From Drechmeria coniospora (lineage: Eukaryota > Ascomycota > Sordariomycetes > Hypocreales > Ophiocordycipitaceae), in assembly GCF_001625195.1 (NCBI RefSeq), contig NC_054390.1, positions 5,863,222 through 5,927,221 of the forward strand: a stretch of 64,000 bases of DNA, read 5' to 3'. The notes beneath the pieces are model-generated. The model did no database searches. It saw only the letters and a list, made by a program, of their open reading frames with translations, and was not told where the DNA came from. The translations under genes and the position numbers were made by a program. Positions 33,960 through 45,197 of this stretch are shown piece by piece. Position 1 is the first letter of the stretch. Every line of letters begins with the position of its first letter.

Positions 33960-35617
33960 CTACGCCTTCTTCTTGCTGCCGGCCTCTTCAGGAGGATTGT
34001 ATTTGTCCTTCCAGATCCTTCATAGCACTTGTCAGCACCTGGTCCTACAGGTATTACGGAGCATCTGCCGCTCAACAAATCGGAGTGGCGTATGAAACAA
34101 GGACAGCAGCTTACCAAGAATTGCCAAGCGTCTTGCTGCCTGCCCTCTCTGCCAGTCGATAGTACTTTGAAGCTGTAAACTGACCAACCAAGTCCCCGTC
34201 AGCTTCATGTTCACTAGGCGAAGAAAAGGGAGTGAAGCAGCCAAGGCAATGATATCCAATCGTTCATTGGACGGGAGGCAATATAGTAGAGAATGGCCGC
34301 GCCGTGGAGCAGCGGCGCCGTGGAGCAGCACCAATTGCTAGCACCGTTGGGCAGTAATACTTGGACTGAAGGCTGGCTGCCACCATGTGTGCGATCGTGA
34401 GGGTGGAGACAGGCCGAAAGAGAGTAGGCAATCATACCTTATCCTTTTTGCATCCAAACCCCTCAAGATAGCACCATGCCACTTCGTTCATGGCATCTAC
34501 GCGCAACCGTCAGCCAGCGTTGGAACCCCGGGAGAATGCACCCCTCACCTGTATCGCCGAGATTCGCCGCAGTCTCATAGTACTGGAGGACAGATCGCAT
34601 CAGCGTGGCATCAGATGAAGAGACGCAGCAACAGCAGCTCACCTGCTTCGCCGCAACGGAGTCTTTTGGTATGCCCCAACCGTGACGAAAGCAGTTGGCC
34701 AACTCGAAAATGGCCAACACCAGCTCACCCTTGGCAGCGCCCCCTTTCTTCATGCCGGCCGCGAGGGCCATCTGCTCGACAGTCGCAGCGTTGGAAGCCG
34801 CAGCCGATAGATAGCGAACGGCGGCCTCGGGGTCCGGTTCACAACCCCATCCGTGCCTAAGCTGTCAGCAAATTGGCGTGTCGGGGGTGTCACGATGCAG
34901 CTAGGCCCACCTCAAGGCAAGCCCGTAGAGCACTTGACTCAGGGGGTTGTTTGCCCCCTGGGGATCAGCCAGTCGGGCGAAAATGGCAGTTGATTTCTCC
35001 AACTGCCCCTCTTCATGGCAATGAATTGCTTCTTGGATAACAAGATCAATCTGCGGCGACAGCACGGGAGAGGGGTTTCGGCCATCGTCGAGGCTCGTGG
35101 GCACCGGCCTTTCGTCCATCTGGCCCGCGGCGGGCGTCGTCGGCCGACTACTTGCGAGCTCGTTATGCTCCGCCAGAATCGTCGCGCGCTTCTCCCATTG
35201 CGATTCGGTGCCGTCCTTGTCCTCCTGTGGGTTGGCTGAGGTGACGATGGCGGGTAGATTGGATGGTACTCTCTCCGACGACGGAAGCTGCCGGCCGAGG
35301 TGCAGGCGTTCCGAGAGGCGACGCTTAACCGACGAGGACGGGCGATTCGTCTCTGATGACGGAGACGCGCCGTGTGATTCGTCCGACTGTGGACGGAAGA
35401 AATCGAGGCTGGGCTGGGGAGATCTGCTGCCGGTACGCGACGTTGGCGTACCACGCAAGTCGTTGGCACCATCGCCTGGCGGCTGTATGACCTCTTGAGA
35501 GTGTGTGTCTGAACGTATCAATGTGATCTCGGCCGGAGCCGGCACCTGAACGGCCTTCCCCTTTGTGGTGCCATCCGCCCGTTCATCCCGCTTCTTTAGC
35601 ATATCTCGGAGGCCCAT
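33960..35617 (-). CDS. Sel1-repeat protein (possibly Nif1/Dsf2-like)
   Basis: Six exons (35617-34911, 34856-34643, 34582-34549, 34496-34438, 34179-34115, 34017-33960) give 378 residues. The first ~190 residues are low-complexity, Ser/Pro-rich, with MGLRDMLKKRDE at the N-terminus. The C-terminal half is a chain of Sel1-like helical repeats: QVLYGLALRHGWGCEPDPEAAVRYL, ELANCFRHGWGIPKD, YYETAANLGDTDAMNEVAWCYLEGFGCKKDK and YYRLAERAGSKTLGNSW, ending in IWKDKYNPPEE. Such repeats form scaffolds for protein-protein contacts. The arrangement resembles proteins annotated as cell-cycle inhibitor Nif1 or Dsf2, though it is shorter than those yeast proteins, so the name is inference. The fifth intron (258 nt) holds a tandem 16-bp repeat; its acceptor GGTCAG was chosen because it gives FTASKYYRLAE in phase. 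The start is the ATG before GLRDMLKK rather than an upstream in-frame non-ATG codon. Confidence 0.82.
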
Positions 35618-37098
35618 TGTGATAACACCTTTCTCGTCTATTGCGATATACCGATAGCCTTGGTGGGCGACCGCTTCGCATATACGCAGGCTGTAAGTCT
35701 CCGCGAACTGCTCCAGCCGAGCCCTCACTCCGACGGAAGAGGGTTTGAGCAGGGGTGTTTGGTGGTGCGGTTCACTTTTTCAACCGGGCAGAACGAACGT
35801 GGCAAGAACAAAGCCGCAACAGTGATAGCCTTGCTATATCCTGTCCGAGCTGCCAGCGTCCTTGACTCGAGATTCGAACAGCGGTCGTCCGTTGTTTTCA
35901 CAAGTGAGTCGACCGGAGAGGGGTATAGAGTCAACATACTAGGATCGTGATGCTAGTGGGCAGGTGAGTACGTAGGCAGGAGGTGCTGATGGTAGTACGA
36001 CTTATTATTACTTGTAGGTGTACATGTACTGTACTGTACTTACTTAAGCACAGCACAGTCTGCAGCCTAGGTAAGCGCCAAGTAGCGGCACGCCTGGGCG
36101 TGCCGCTTATGTAATTCTTCGTTGTTGCCAGCATCGGGTGGGAATGCGGCTCCTCTGACTGGATTGTATTTCATCATCATTAGACAACGGACGGCTCGAA
36201 GTCTTGTCAGTTTGTAGCTAAATGCAGTCAATGAATAATACTCATCACGAGTTCCAAGATGATTGCCTCCCTCCTGAGGCGGTATGACTCCTCGGATGCC
36301 TACTGAATGTAAGTACGGAGTAGATGTACGGAATACAACGCAAGTCAATCTAATAATTGCTTACTTTCACAAGTGCAATACCCATGGTGGCCCCCGCAAT
36401 ACTTATCCCACTTTCCATGCCGCCTGCCCACCTACTGTACATGTACTCAGTAATCACGTACTTACTGTAATGTAAGTAAGTACAGCACCAGTACTCCGTA
36501 CATGTCACTTTATTTGTAATTGCGGTAGGTATTTGTAGGTGTATATATACAAGGACGATTGGTGTTTCCAAAATTCCGGCCTTAAAAACAACGAGCATTT
36601 TATAGCCAGTGATCAATCGTACGTCGATAGTAGCTTTGGTTCAACTACAAGAGGCCTGATGTGGTGCACAGCATGTTATACCTAGTAGGTAGATAACAGT
36701 GGATGGGACATTGGGCACATGACTATGAAACTCGTGCCAACAAAGGCAAACGGTAAGTTCGACAAAGGCAGTTTCGTCCCATTATACGATTGATTGTTCT
36801 TTCTGCGAGCTAATTACAATTTCTTTCTGTTTTATTCTTCTTTCTCTCGTCTTCTTCATCTTTCTCTCTTGTCTCGATGTGGAGGCTATGCACCACCTAC
36901 TGGTACCGAAGGACTGCGATCCCCGGCAAGAAACCAGTTGCTCGCCATCGGGAAGCTGGCTGGATCAGCGACGCACGCCTGCTAGAACCAGAGTATCAGT
37001 ACCCAAAAGAATCCCCCCCCCCCCCCCTTCCCAACTACGAACCCTGTGCGCGCCACAGAGCGGAACAGCGGGCATCGCCGCCAAGCAAATGTACACGA
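35618..37098. other. Intergenic 1.5 kb with a GTAC island
   Basis: The left part must hold the promoter of the leftward Sel1-repeat gene, and the right end the 3' untranslated region of the Red5-like gene. In between, 36000-36540 is another cluster of GTAC words (GTACTGTACTGTAC at ~36025, TACGGAGTA at 36313, ACTCCGTACATG at 36492) and 36810-36880 is a T/C-rich run. No gene-like frame is visible. Confidence 0.45.
37013..37027 (+). repeat. Poly-C tract (15 C)
   Basis: Uninterrupted run of 15 cytosines about 70 bases beyond the stop codon of the Red5-like gene, probably in its 3' untranslated region (poly-G on the mRNA strand). Confidence 0.9.
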
Positions 37099-38687
37099 TT
37101 AAATGGGCAAGAACTCGCTGGGGCTCTCGTGGTCCGAATCGTCCGAATCAGCTTCGATGAACTCGGCCACTGCATCCGAGTCAACGTCGTCCAAGTCTAC
37201 TGACTCGTCATCGCTCGACACATCGTCCATGGCTTCGTCCGCCTTGTTGGCATGAGTTCGGAGAACGCTTGCCCTCTCACGGTGCAGGAGCTTGCACCCC
37301 TTATTCTTACAGACTCCAGCGTTGCTGAAGTCGGGGCATTCAAAGACATGACGTTCGTCGCAGCTCGACCCCTTCTCACAAAAGCCGCGAAAGCCAAATG
37401 ACGCGCAGACAGGGGCACTGGGTGGTCCTTGAAAGTGAGTATACACGCAGTCAGGCTTCGCACAATGGCCCTTGGCATAATGCAAGCAGTTCGGGACCCG
37501 TTCCGGGACGAGATCATGGGACAGGTCGCAAGACGCGCCATTAGGACACTTCCCGTCCTTGAGGACGTCCTTGCAAACGGCTACCTTGTGGGGATCGTGC
37601 TGAAATCGGCAGGATGGACCCTTTGGACATGAACCTGCGTAAGTCGTCAGTAACTCAATACGTACCGGGGCATGCTGAAAAATCGGCATCTTGTCCGACT
37701 CAAGATGGCGACAATGTAATTACCCGTCGTGGAGAAGGTCCGGCACAAGGCATCAATCTTATTGACCCGGCCGGATCGACTGTCGTCTGTCAGCCGATAA
37801 CCCGCCCGGGGACAGGGGCCATACCGATGGTCCTGCACAACCCGGTTCGCGACGAGGTTGCCAGACTTGGTTCGATAGAATGATACCCCCGCAACAATGG
37901 CGCTCTTGGGCGTCGTGGCAGAGGAGAGGTCGTCTGACAATTTCCGTCAGTGTCATCGCAGGCGGGTGGAAAATGTATGCAGAGCGCCCCTGTATGAGCA
38001 GGTCGCTCACCTTTGACTCGAACCAGCTTTTTACCACCGTCCATGACGCGAAAGCGAAGGCCGTTGATCACAATCTCATTCCTACTCGCGTGAATCGTTG
38101 GGTTAGTTGACACCTCGGGAGCGGAAGCCTGGTGCTGGAGAAAAGATTTGAATCGCATCTTCTCGTTTTGACGCCGTTGTCGTAGCTTCCGCTGCCGAGT
38201 CTCCTCCAAGGCCTTGGCACGATTCTGTGCTTCTTTTTCATAGACGTTGGCATTGATGAGTTGCCGATGGCGGTCGTTTCTGGTTACCCAGCTAGTGCTG
38301 CTGCTATCAGGCGCGTTGCCGTTGCCGACAGATTTTGTTTCGGGACTCGGAAGGGAACCATTCAACCGGAGGGTTCGATGACGGTGGGCGGCCGACACGC
38401 GACCTCTGTATCCACCGCGCGAGTATGGAGCGTGTGTGTGACGGTAGGTGTTGTCTGCAACGTGAGCAAGTCGCTATATCGAACTAAGGTCTCGTGTAAA
38501 CGTACTACTATACGAAACCGGGCGTGCACCTGGCACCGTGCTAGCCTGCTGGTTCTTGTGCCGATTAATCTGGCCTGCAGATGGGTAAGTGATCGGATGG
38601 GCAAAAGGGCGGATTGTGAGTCGATCGCGCAAGCGTACCAGCAAGCTGTCCAATACGAGCGAGGAGCTCTCTGTCTTCTTCCGACAT
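37099..38687 (-). CDS. CCCH zinc-finger protein, Red5/ZC3H3-like
   Basis: Six exons (38687-38639, 38574-38506, 38454-38011, 37933-37825, 37779-37724, 37634-37099) give 420 residues. The C-terminal half has five CCCH fingers in tandem: three are C-x8-C-x5-C-x3-H (CRTFSTTGSC..., CKDVLKDGKC..., CASFGFRGFC...), one is C-x7-C-x4-C-x3-H (CLHYAKGHC...) and one C-x8-C-x4-C-x3-H (CPDFSNAGVC...). The N-terminus has a short coiled coil, an NTYRHTHAPYSRGGYRGR motif and a basic Arg/Gln-rich helix. Five fingers with this spacing and an acidic tail (DDVSSDDESVDLDDVDSDAV) are typical of ZC3H3, whose fission yeast relative Red5 works in nuclear RNA surveillance and poly(A)-linked mRNA export. Orthology is inferred from architecture. 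The fingers are split by introns inside the first one. An in-frame upstream ATG at 38849 exists but the MSEEDRELLARIGQL start looks more family-like. Confidence 0.85.
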
Positions 38688-39211
38688 GCTGAGAGCTTTC
38701 CAATAAAGTACGTGGAGATGAAAATGTAAGGATTTTTCAAGAAGGACGTTGTCGAGTTGATTGTAGTTGTCTGTTCGGAAACAGAATGAGCAGCAGCGAC
38801 GACAGCGGGGCAGATGGAAGTTCATAAATTTGGGTTGTGGCTGAGTCATGGGGGCCTGTCATATGTTGAGCAGGTGGCAAATGATGACATATCCCCGAGA
38901 AAGTCACTTTCCTTATTGCTAAGGTGGGGAAGATACCTGGTCAGTGATAAAGGCACCTATCCAAGTTAATCGAAGAACCAGCACCAGTTGGTTGTCAGCC
39001 AGCCAGGGTCGAACTCTATTCATAGTCGTAGACAATAGTCCTGCACCAGCTCTCAGCAACCCCCTTGAGCAACAACTTCTTCCTGCCGCCTCGGGAGTGA
39101 TTGCATCATTAATTCAGCTGCGCGAATTTTCTTGATTCGTTTCTCTACCTCCAGTTCTTTACTTGGACACGCCCATCTTTCTTCTACCGTCAAACTCTCC
39201 GCTCGACCCCC
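38688..39211. promoter_or_regulatory. Divergent promoter of the Red5-like and Tho7 genes
   Basis: About 520 bp between two divergent start codons of genes that both act in mRNA processing and export. The bases next to Tho7 are T/C-rich on the plus strand. No coding frame is supported apart from a possible 5' extension of the Red5-like protein. Confidence 0.45.
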
Positions 39212-40252
39212 ATGGCACCGTGGGAGCTGCTCGACGAGAGGAGCGAGTCGGACCTCCACAAAGCCCGGCTACTTAATGTCGAGGAGAAGCCGTTTAAGCG
39301 TATCACTAAACGCCTCGGTTCGATATCCAAAATAGTATCCATTGCGGCCGGATACCAGGAGGCTCGCAATGGTACCGAGCTATCCGCGTTACTTGGCATC
39401 CATTCCTTGCGAGAAGACCTTACATTCGACTTCGCCGCCTTTGACAGCAGCATCGCGCGTTTTCAGTTTCTCCACGATGCAAATAGACACGAGCGTGGGC
39501 GATACGATGCGGACCAACGGCGCATTCTGGCAGAGTGCCAAGCCGTTCGTGCAAACAACGCGCAGCTTCGGGAGCAGCTGGATGCTGCCCGTGCGACACT
39601 AGCGCAACGGAAAAAGTTTGATGAGCTGGCAGAAAAGATAACATCGAATCGACTATTAAAACCTCGCGAGGATCAGTTCGCCAACCTAGCGAAACTGGAG
39701 GTGGAATGCCGAGAGCTTGAGCGCGAGAGCGAGACCTACAGGGAAACTTGGAACGAACGGCGCGACCAGTTCAATAGGATCATGGAGGAGGGAATGATGT
39801 TGCGTCGTCAGATCCGCGACGAAAAGGAAGAGGTTGATAGAAGAGAAGGAATGGACGAGGGTGGTGAAGATGACGCAGAGCCTGAAAAGGACGACAAAGG
39901 AGACTATACACCTCGCATAGCCCCGATCGACAATCCCTCTCCGCTCCCCGATGACGAGGGTCAGCCCAAGACGACCGAGAATGAAGTCGAAACCCCACGA
40001 CCGATGTCCTCCGGCGGTACCCCGGTACCTGATAAGACCAAGTCTTGGTTGTCGCTCCCGAAGGATGGGAGGCGACGTCGCGAGCCGCTGGACGCACAAC
40101 TGCCGACGCAGGTTGCCGATGATGCGTCTCGCTCGGACGTGGATATGGGTGACGCCGAGCAGCCTGCGAAGTTGACGGGGGAGGGCGATGACGGCCATGC
40201 TACCCACAAGTCGGAGCAGCGTAGCACGACTAGCATGGAGATTGATGATTAG
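39212..40252 (+). CDS. THO complex subunit 7 (Tho7/THOC7)
   Basis: A single uninterrupted exon of 346 residues. The N-terminal block (WELLDERSESDLHKARLLNVEEKPFKRITKRLGSI from residue 4) is the conserved THOC7 start, and residues 100-220 are a long coiled coil (QRRILAECQAVRANNAQLREQLDAARATLAQRKKFDELAEKI...). The last 130 residues are acidic, Pro-rich and probably disordered, a fungal-specific tail ending in MEIDD. In the THO complex this subunit pairs with Thp2/THOC5-like proteins on nascent transcripts, coupling transcription with mRNP export and guarding against R-loops. It has no intron, unlike most genes here. It is divergent from the Red5-like gene and convergent with tubulin cofactor A, with about 200 bp between the stop codons. 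Confidence 0.9.
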   Translation: MAPWELLDERSESDLHKARLLNVEEKPFKRITKRLGSISKIVSIAAGYQEARNGTELSALLGIHSLREDLTFDFAAFDSSIARFQFLHDANRHERGRYDADQRRILAECQAVRANNAQLREQLDAARATLAQRKKFDELAEKITSNRLLKPREDQFANLAKLEVECRELERESETYRETWNERRDQFNRIMEEGMMLRRQIRDEKEEVDRREGMDEGGEDDAEPEKDDKGDYTPRIAPIDNPSPLPDDEGQPKTTENEVETPRPMSSGGTPVPDKTKSWLSLPKDGRRRREPLDAQLPTQVADDASRSDVDMGDAEQPAKLTGEGDDGHATHKSEQRSTTSMEIDD

Positions 40253-40457
40253 GCATCTTGGACAGTAGAACTGGCATACATCATTCAGGCGAGGACAATC
40301 GGAGTTGCGCATTCTGGCAATATACCACGACGAAGGAGGCGCCGATGGAGATTGTGTTTTATGACTTGCTTGTGCACATACTATGGCGGCTTCTTACCCT
40401 GCCTTCCGTTCCATTTCCGCCGCGCAACTTGTGTGCTGCGATAATTCGTGACGAACC

Positions 40458-40861
40458 CTAGGCAGCCCTCGCCTGCGCCAGCATGGCTTTGGCCTGCTCT
40501 ACATCCGCCCCTTGCGTGCCCAACTCTTCGCTGGAGGCAATCTGGTCCTCGAGCTTGGCAATTGCATCAGCGATGCGCTTCTTCAGTGGTCCGAAGACAG
40601 CCTTGGTCTCCTCGACGGCAGTTTGCTGCCACTCTGGTGTTAGCAAGTGGTGTGTATGCCAGCACTGCGCTCATGCCTTACCTGTTGCTTCAGCATAAAC
40701 TCAGCATTCTCATCCCCTGCGCTCTTGCCGTTTTTAATATCCTCCCCCAGGGTCTTCACCCGAGCCTCCTGGTCAGCAAGCTCCTTATGGTACGAGGCTT
40801 CTTCCTTCAGCAACCGCTGAACGGAGCTGGACGCAATTGCGAGCGGTGAAGGGGGGGGCAT
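40458..40861 (-). CDS. RBL2: Tubulin-specific chaperone A (cofactor A)
   Basis: Two exons (40861-40682 and 40631-40458) give 117 residues, the normal size for this family. The protein is a three-helix bundle: SSSVQRLLKEEASYHKEL, DENAEFMLKQQ and then ETKAVFGPLKKRIADAIAKLEDQI, the last matching the conserved core of TBCA. It binds beta-tubulin released from the cytosolic chaperonin before it meets alpha-tubulin. The 50-nt intron has a GTAAGG donor; the acceptor after CCAGAG was preferred to CCAG two bases earlier because only the former keeps the frame into TAVEETKAVF. The start codon is followed by a short Pro/Ser leader (MPPPSPLA). Confidence 0.9.
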
Positions 40862-41622
40862 GGCTGATGTTTGTGGCGTGCTCGCACTCGGTGTCAAGGA
40901 AACAGTCTGGTTCGTGGGGTCGTCCGGTAGAGTTGAGGTTTCACGTGGGAGTATATTGTTGGCAAAGAATCGGTGGTGTTGTCCCAGTCGCCAGCTCAAT
41001 CCCGGAGACCTTGGCGTGTGTTGAGATGAGGTCACCTCTGACCCTTCTTGCAAGTACATGTAGTGAACGGTGTCAGATTTTAGGGCGGGGAGTGGGAATA
41101 CTCTGTAGCGCATCACTATAGTACCTGAATCGCGTCTCCTATCTGGTCGGGAACCACTGTACTCCGTACTCTGTACACCCGTAGTAAATAGGCGCTAAAT
41201 AGGCGCCTTCCATGTCTCCAGACAATCTCGAGAAGCTACATTACGACATACATCGCTTATATGGTTAAAGACTGTCGGCACCTCTTGCATCAGACCAGTG
41301 TCCATTCAACAATTACAAAACTACTAAGCTGGGTACCCAAACATCATGCCAGCGTATACCGGATTAAAGGCACGGTGGCTTTCCTGGCTCTCGTCCGTCC
41401 ATCAAGCTGTCTCCTTTTGATGCTCCTTGAACCCTGAGTATACTGAGCGTTCGAGCCATGGTATCTCCCAGCAAACACCTGCAACGCCTCCGAGTGATCC
41501 GAAAAGCCAATGCCCAGCAATGCACGACGCCAGTAATTTATACACGAGTCGACATGAAGTTATCGCCAGGTGTCAAGAGAGCAGATGGCCATGTAGACAT
41601 GAAAACAGACAGTCGAAGAAAA
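40862..41622. other. Gap between RAD21 3' end and the cofactor A promoter
   Basis: The left part is the upstream region of the leftward cofactor A gene, including a CATGTA motif and one GTACTCCGTAC copy near 41160; the right part is the 3' untranslated region of RAD21. No gene is seen. Confidence 0.5.
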
Positions 41623-43616
41623 TCATGCCTCCACGGAGACAGCAGGCACTCTGATGGCTGCATGGTCGGGCTCAGCTTCACGCTCGCTTTCGGCATCGCT
41701 CTCAGCCTCGTGGGCAGGTTCAGCCCCCTGCTCAGGCTCGGTCTCGTCCTGATGTGATATCTCGCCGCCGGCCTCGCGCTCCGCCCAGGCTCCCCAAAGG
41801 CCTCGCTTTCCTCGTACGCGGATGGGAGCTCCAAGCTCAGGACCCTGCTCCACCTTGATGGCATCTTTTGTGGCGAGAACCAGGCACTCAAAGAACATCT
41901 TGGTTGCTTCAGCTTTTGTCGTCCTCTTCTCAGGCAGCAAGGTCTGGAAGACGACTGCCGAAGTGTTTCTCAGATCGGCGTTCGTCGCGGCCTCAGAGCC
42001 AAAGAGGTCGCGCAGGATATGGACGGCATGTTTTGTGCCGACAGACACTGGCCCGCTGTCAGCCGGGTGCACGAGGGGTGCAGTGGTATCGTCGAAGGCA
42101 GGCATCGGGCTGCTCGCATCCCGGTCCCGGTGATCGTCGTCGTCGGCGGGGATTTCCAAAATCGTGCCGTCGGCGGCCACACTCTGATTTCCGAAGCCAG
42201 CATCGTCCAAACCAAAGTCAGTGTCGTCTCCAAGCTCGAGGCGTGGCGACTTCATAGCACCCTGGTCGCTTTCAACGTCGGCAATGCCGCTATCCCGCTT
42301 CCGCTTCAGCTCGGTCAAGCCGCGAACAGAATCCAAGGACAGCATGCCGCGAAGCTCGGGAGCCCACGCGGAGCTCCGCCCTTCCGACATGATGGATGAA
42401 ACAAAACCACCGTTCTTTTGCATTTCCATCAACGCCAGGAGGAACGGATCGCGAGGCAAAAATGCGGCAGGCTTGATGATGTTGTGCCTGTCGGCTTGTT
42501 GTTGCTTGATGTGACTGCTTGACAGCGAAATCTCGCTATCGGGGACCATAATCTTTTGTCTTTTGGCGCGTTGTGCCGGTCGCCCAACTAGGGTTGTTTC
42601 GGCATCCTCCTGAGGCTCGTACAGGTCGGTGTGATTATGCCGAGAGTATTCCTGCTCTACTTCTCGCGCTAGAGCCTCATCAATGTCGGACAGGGGGGAC
42701 TCGGATATTCTCGCGCGGTTGATGTCGACAGCACCTGCCAGCTCGGGCATGGCAGACTGGTCGTCAACATGGAAGCCGAAGTCGTCATCACCCATGGGAA
42801 TATCACCCTCTCCGTCAGCTATCCGAACACCGTCCTCGCCAAACTCCATGGCGCGTGAATCATCTTTGCCGTTGCGCGGCATGAGATCGAGTTCGCTGAA
42901 GACATCATCTTCCACGTCACGCGGCGCAGGCGCGTCTCGGCCCATTTCGATGCTCTGGCTGGGGCCGCCGTCCATGTCGATGCCGAAATCAAGCTCGAGA
43001 TCAAGATCGTCCATCGGGGCAAGGTCGTCCTCGTCAAGGCCGTTGCCTGCCTGCAAGAACTGGCTGTTGTCGAAATCCTCTTGAAGATTGATATCACGGT
43101 TGCTGATGCGACCCTTGCGGCCGACAGGGGTTGCCGTCACATCATCCATCTGCGACAAAAGCCACGACGCATCGGGCGGAGGAGGAAGCTCGAGGTTGTC
43201 GTAGGGTGTGATTTTGTCCGGGAGCAGCAACGCCTCGCGATTAGCAACCTGCATGCTCGCGGCCATGTCATTGTTGCCTGTGGATCGAAACGCCTGAGGA
43301 GAGAATTAGCAGGGTGGGCGGCGACACATGGTTCGTGGCAGTCTGGACCAACCATCTTGATTTTCATCATCGCCTCATTGCAATCGTCGAGCAAGTAACG
43401 CGTTTTGCGTTGGTATATCCTGACCACACCGAGCAAAAGCTGACCGCTCAGCCGCAGCGCCATGGGGGCCTGGTTTGGCGTGATGATGGCTTCGACACTG
43501 TCGGTCACGTTGGATTGCAGGATGTGATTCTTCGATAGTTTGCGTTCCAGGTTGGCCGAGAGCCAAACGCGGGCGAGCGGCCCGCTCTTGTTGAGGAGGG
43601 TCTCGGAGTAGAACAT
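41623..43616 (-). CDS. RAD21: Mitotic cohesin kleisin RAD21/SCC1
   Basis: Two exons (43616-43353 and 43293-41623) give 644 residues. The N-terminal kleisin domain starts with the invariant MFYSETLLNKSGPLARVWL and carries the SMC3-binding helix, ending in RKTRYLLDDCNEAMMKIKM. The C-terminal winged helix that binds the SMC1 head is visible as TSAVVFQTLLPEKRTTKAEATKMFFECLVLATKDAI. Between them is an acidic linker containing SIEMGR at residues 202-207, which fits the separase recognition pattern S-x-E-x-G-R, with cleavage expected after R207. Residues after the winged helix form an unusually long Glu/Ala-rich tail (about 80 residues). The open frame continues 66 codons upstream of the chosen start, but family members begin at MFYS. 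RAD21 closes the cohesin ring that holds sister chromatids together. The intron donor is GTTGGT, slightly off consensus. Confidence 0.96.
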
Positions 43617-45197
43617 GCTGTCGTTGCGCGGCGCGGAGGCAGCGCGAGAAGAAGAAAAATGCTTGACTCTGTATGAGCTCGAGCGTGTGGACGTTGGTGT
43701 TGATGGTCGTTGGGATCTATCGCACAGGATGTCCTGTTCGGTATTCCGGGACGCAGTGCTAGGGGCGCGTCGAGAACGGATGTGGATAAACAAGCGCTTC
43801 CGAAACCGTGTCAAGCCAGGGATACGCGCCGATCAACGCAGCGCAACAGCATGGGGCAAAGAAAAAGAATGGCCAGAGGCTACTCTACTTTGCGCGTGGC
43901 GGAAGCCGATGCGATGGAAGTGGCCAACGACGCGAGCGTTGTAGGGAACGACGGCGGGCAATGAATGGGATGATGCGAACTGTGAGTTTGGATAGGTGGG
44001 GAGGGAGTTGCCTGCTCGCGCTTGTCCCCAAGTTCTCTCCGACTAAATGGCATGGCTGGGGGACCTGTGGCTGTGGAAAGCTTTTGGGTCGTACTCCGTA
44101 GTCCCCACTGTTTTCGTCGCTTGGGCCAGTGGCTGCACCCGGCGGCTGTGACTGGTGACTTGGAAAATCGGATGGAATATTAATGTTCCGTCCCCGTTTT
44201 GCTCAATCTACGGAGTATGAGGTACTATTATTCACTCGCTGCTATTCTGGTGCCATGCCAGCACCGGATCCGGTGAACTCATGTCGTACTCTGCAGTATT
44301 ACAAAACTACGCAAGTTTCAACTTTGTGCTGCGAGATGTCTTGCTCTTTAAATGCATCTTACATCGAAGCGATACTGTTGCAGCGATTTGACAGTTGAGC
44401 GTCCCGCACATTGCCGGCATGTAAGTGTACGTACAGTAAGTAATACTTACTACTCTTCCATGGCGAAACAGCTGCCAACGTACGCGCACAAACGAGTCAC
44501 CGCACTGTGTCGCGCATTTTCGAATATTCTAGCTGTATCTCATCGTCGCTTTTGTTATCGTGTCAGGAGAAAACCAGCTGCCTGGCACTTCAACATGGAC
44601 ATTGAATATGGCAATGTAAGAGTATTACTTGCATGTAATGTATGAATCCGGTGCAAGCTGAGAGCTGCTCGTTTCCACTAGGATATTCCCGGGCCCACCG
44701 AGTCCTGGGCCACGTATTTAGAATTAGTAACGATGCATGTTCTGTAGTGTAGTCTGTACTGCAAGTATGGACTACTGCAAGTACACAGTACGTTCCAATT
44801 ACTACCTAGGTAGCTACTATACTGTAGTAGGCAATACAAGGCCACCAGGTACCTCTGCTGCAACTTATTATACGGAGAGTACCTGGCTGGAAATGATCCG
44901 AAAGTACTCATCGATCGCAGGCCTAAAGCCCCTGGCAACTTTCCTTTCCGGTCAGAAGTTAACACCAGCAACATCTCGCTAATGACACCTCTTGCTTTGC
45001 GCATCACCGCAGTTCGATTTCCTTAGCATCCCATTCTTCCTTATCCCGAGACAACTTCGAGTTCCACGTCGCGAAGCACCCCTCTGCATGGGCAAGTGGT
45101 AGCTTGTCGTGTCCACGCCCGAGACCCCATGCAATAGCTCTCGGCAGTGACCTTGCCTTCTTCCACTCCGAACGTTGTCGACTCTGCCTGAGCAACA
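43617..45197. promoter_or_regulatory. Divergent RAD21/PMR1 upstream region with a GTAC island
   Basis: About 1.6 kb separating two divergent genes. The first ~350 bases beside RAD21 are G/C-rich with CGCGT/ACGCG-like words near 43766 and 43830 but no perfect MluI box. From 44080 to 44890 short GTAC and TACGGAGTA motifs recur (44092, 44206, 44425, 44871). The bases before PMR1 are not clearly pyrimidine-rich. No gene-like frame is seen. Confidence 0.45.

Noticed and set aside
43617..43814. A 66-residue upstream extension of RAD21 in frame
   Set aside because: Kleisin proteins begin at MFYS; the extension is Arg/Ser-rich and has no conserved feature.
44080..44890. A transposon in the RAD21/PMR1 gap
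   Set aside because: Only short palindromic words were seen; there is no transposase frame, terminal inverted repeat or target-site duplication.
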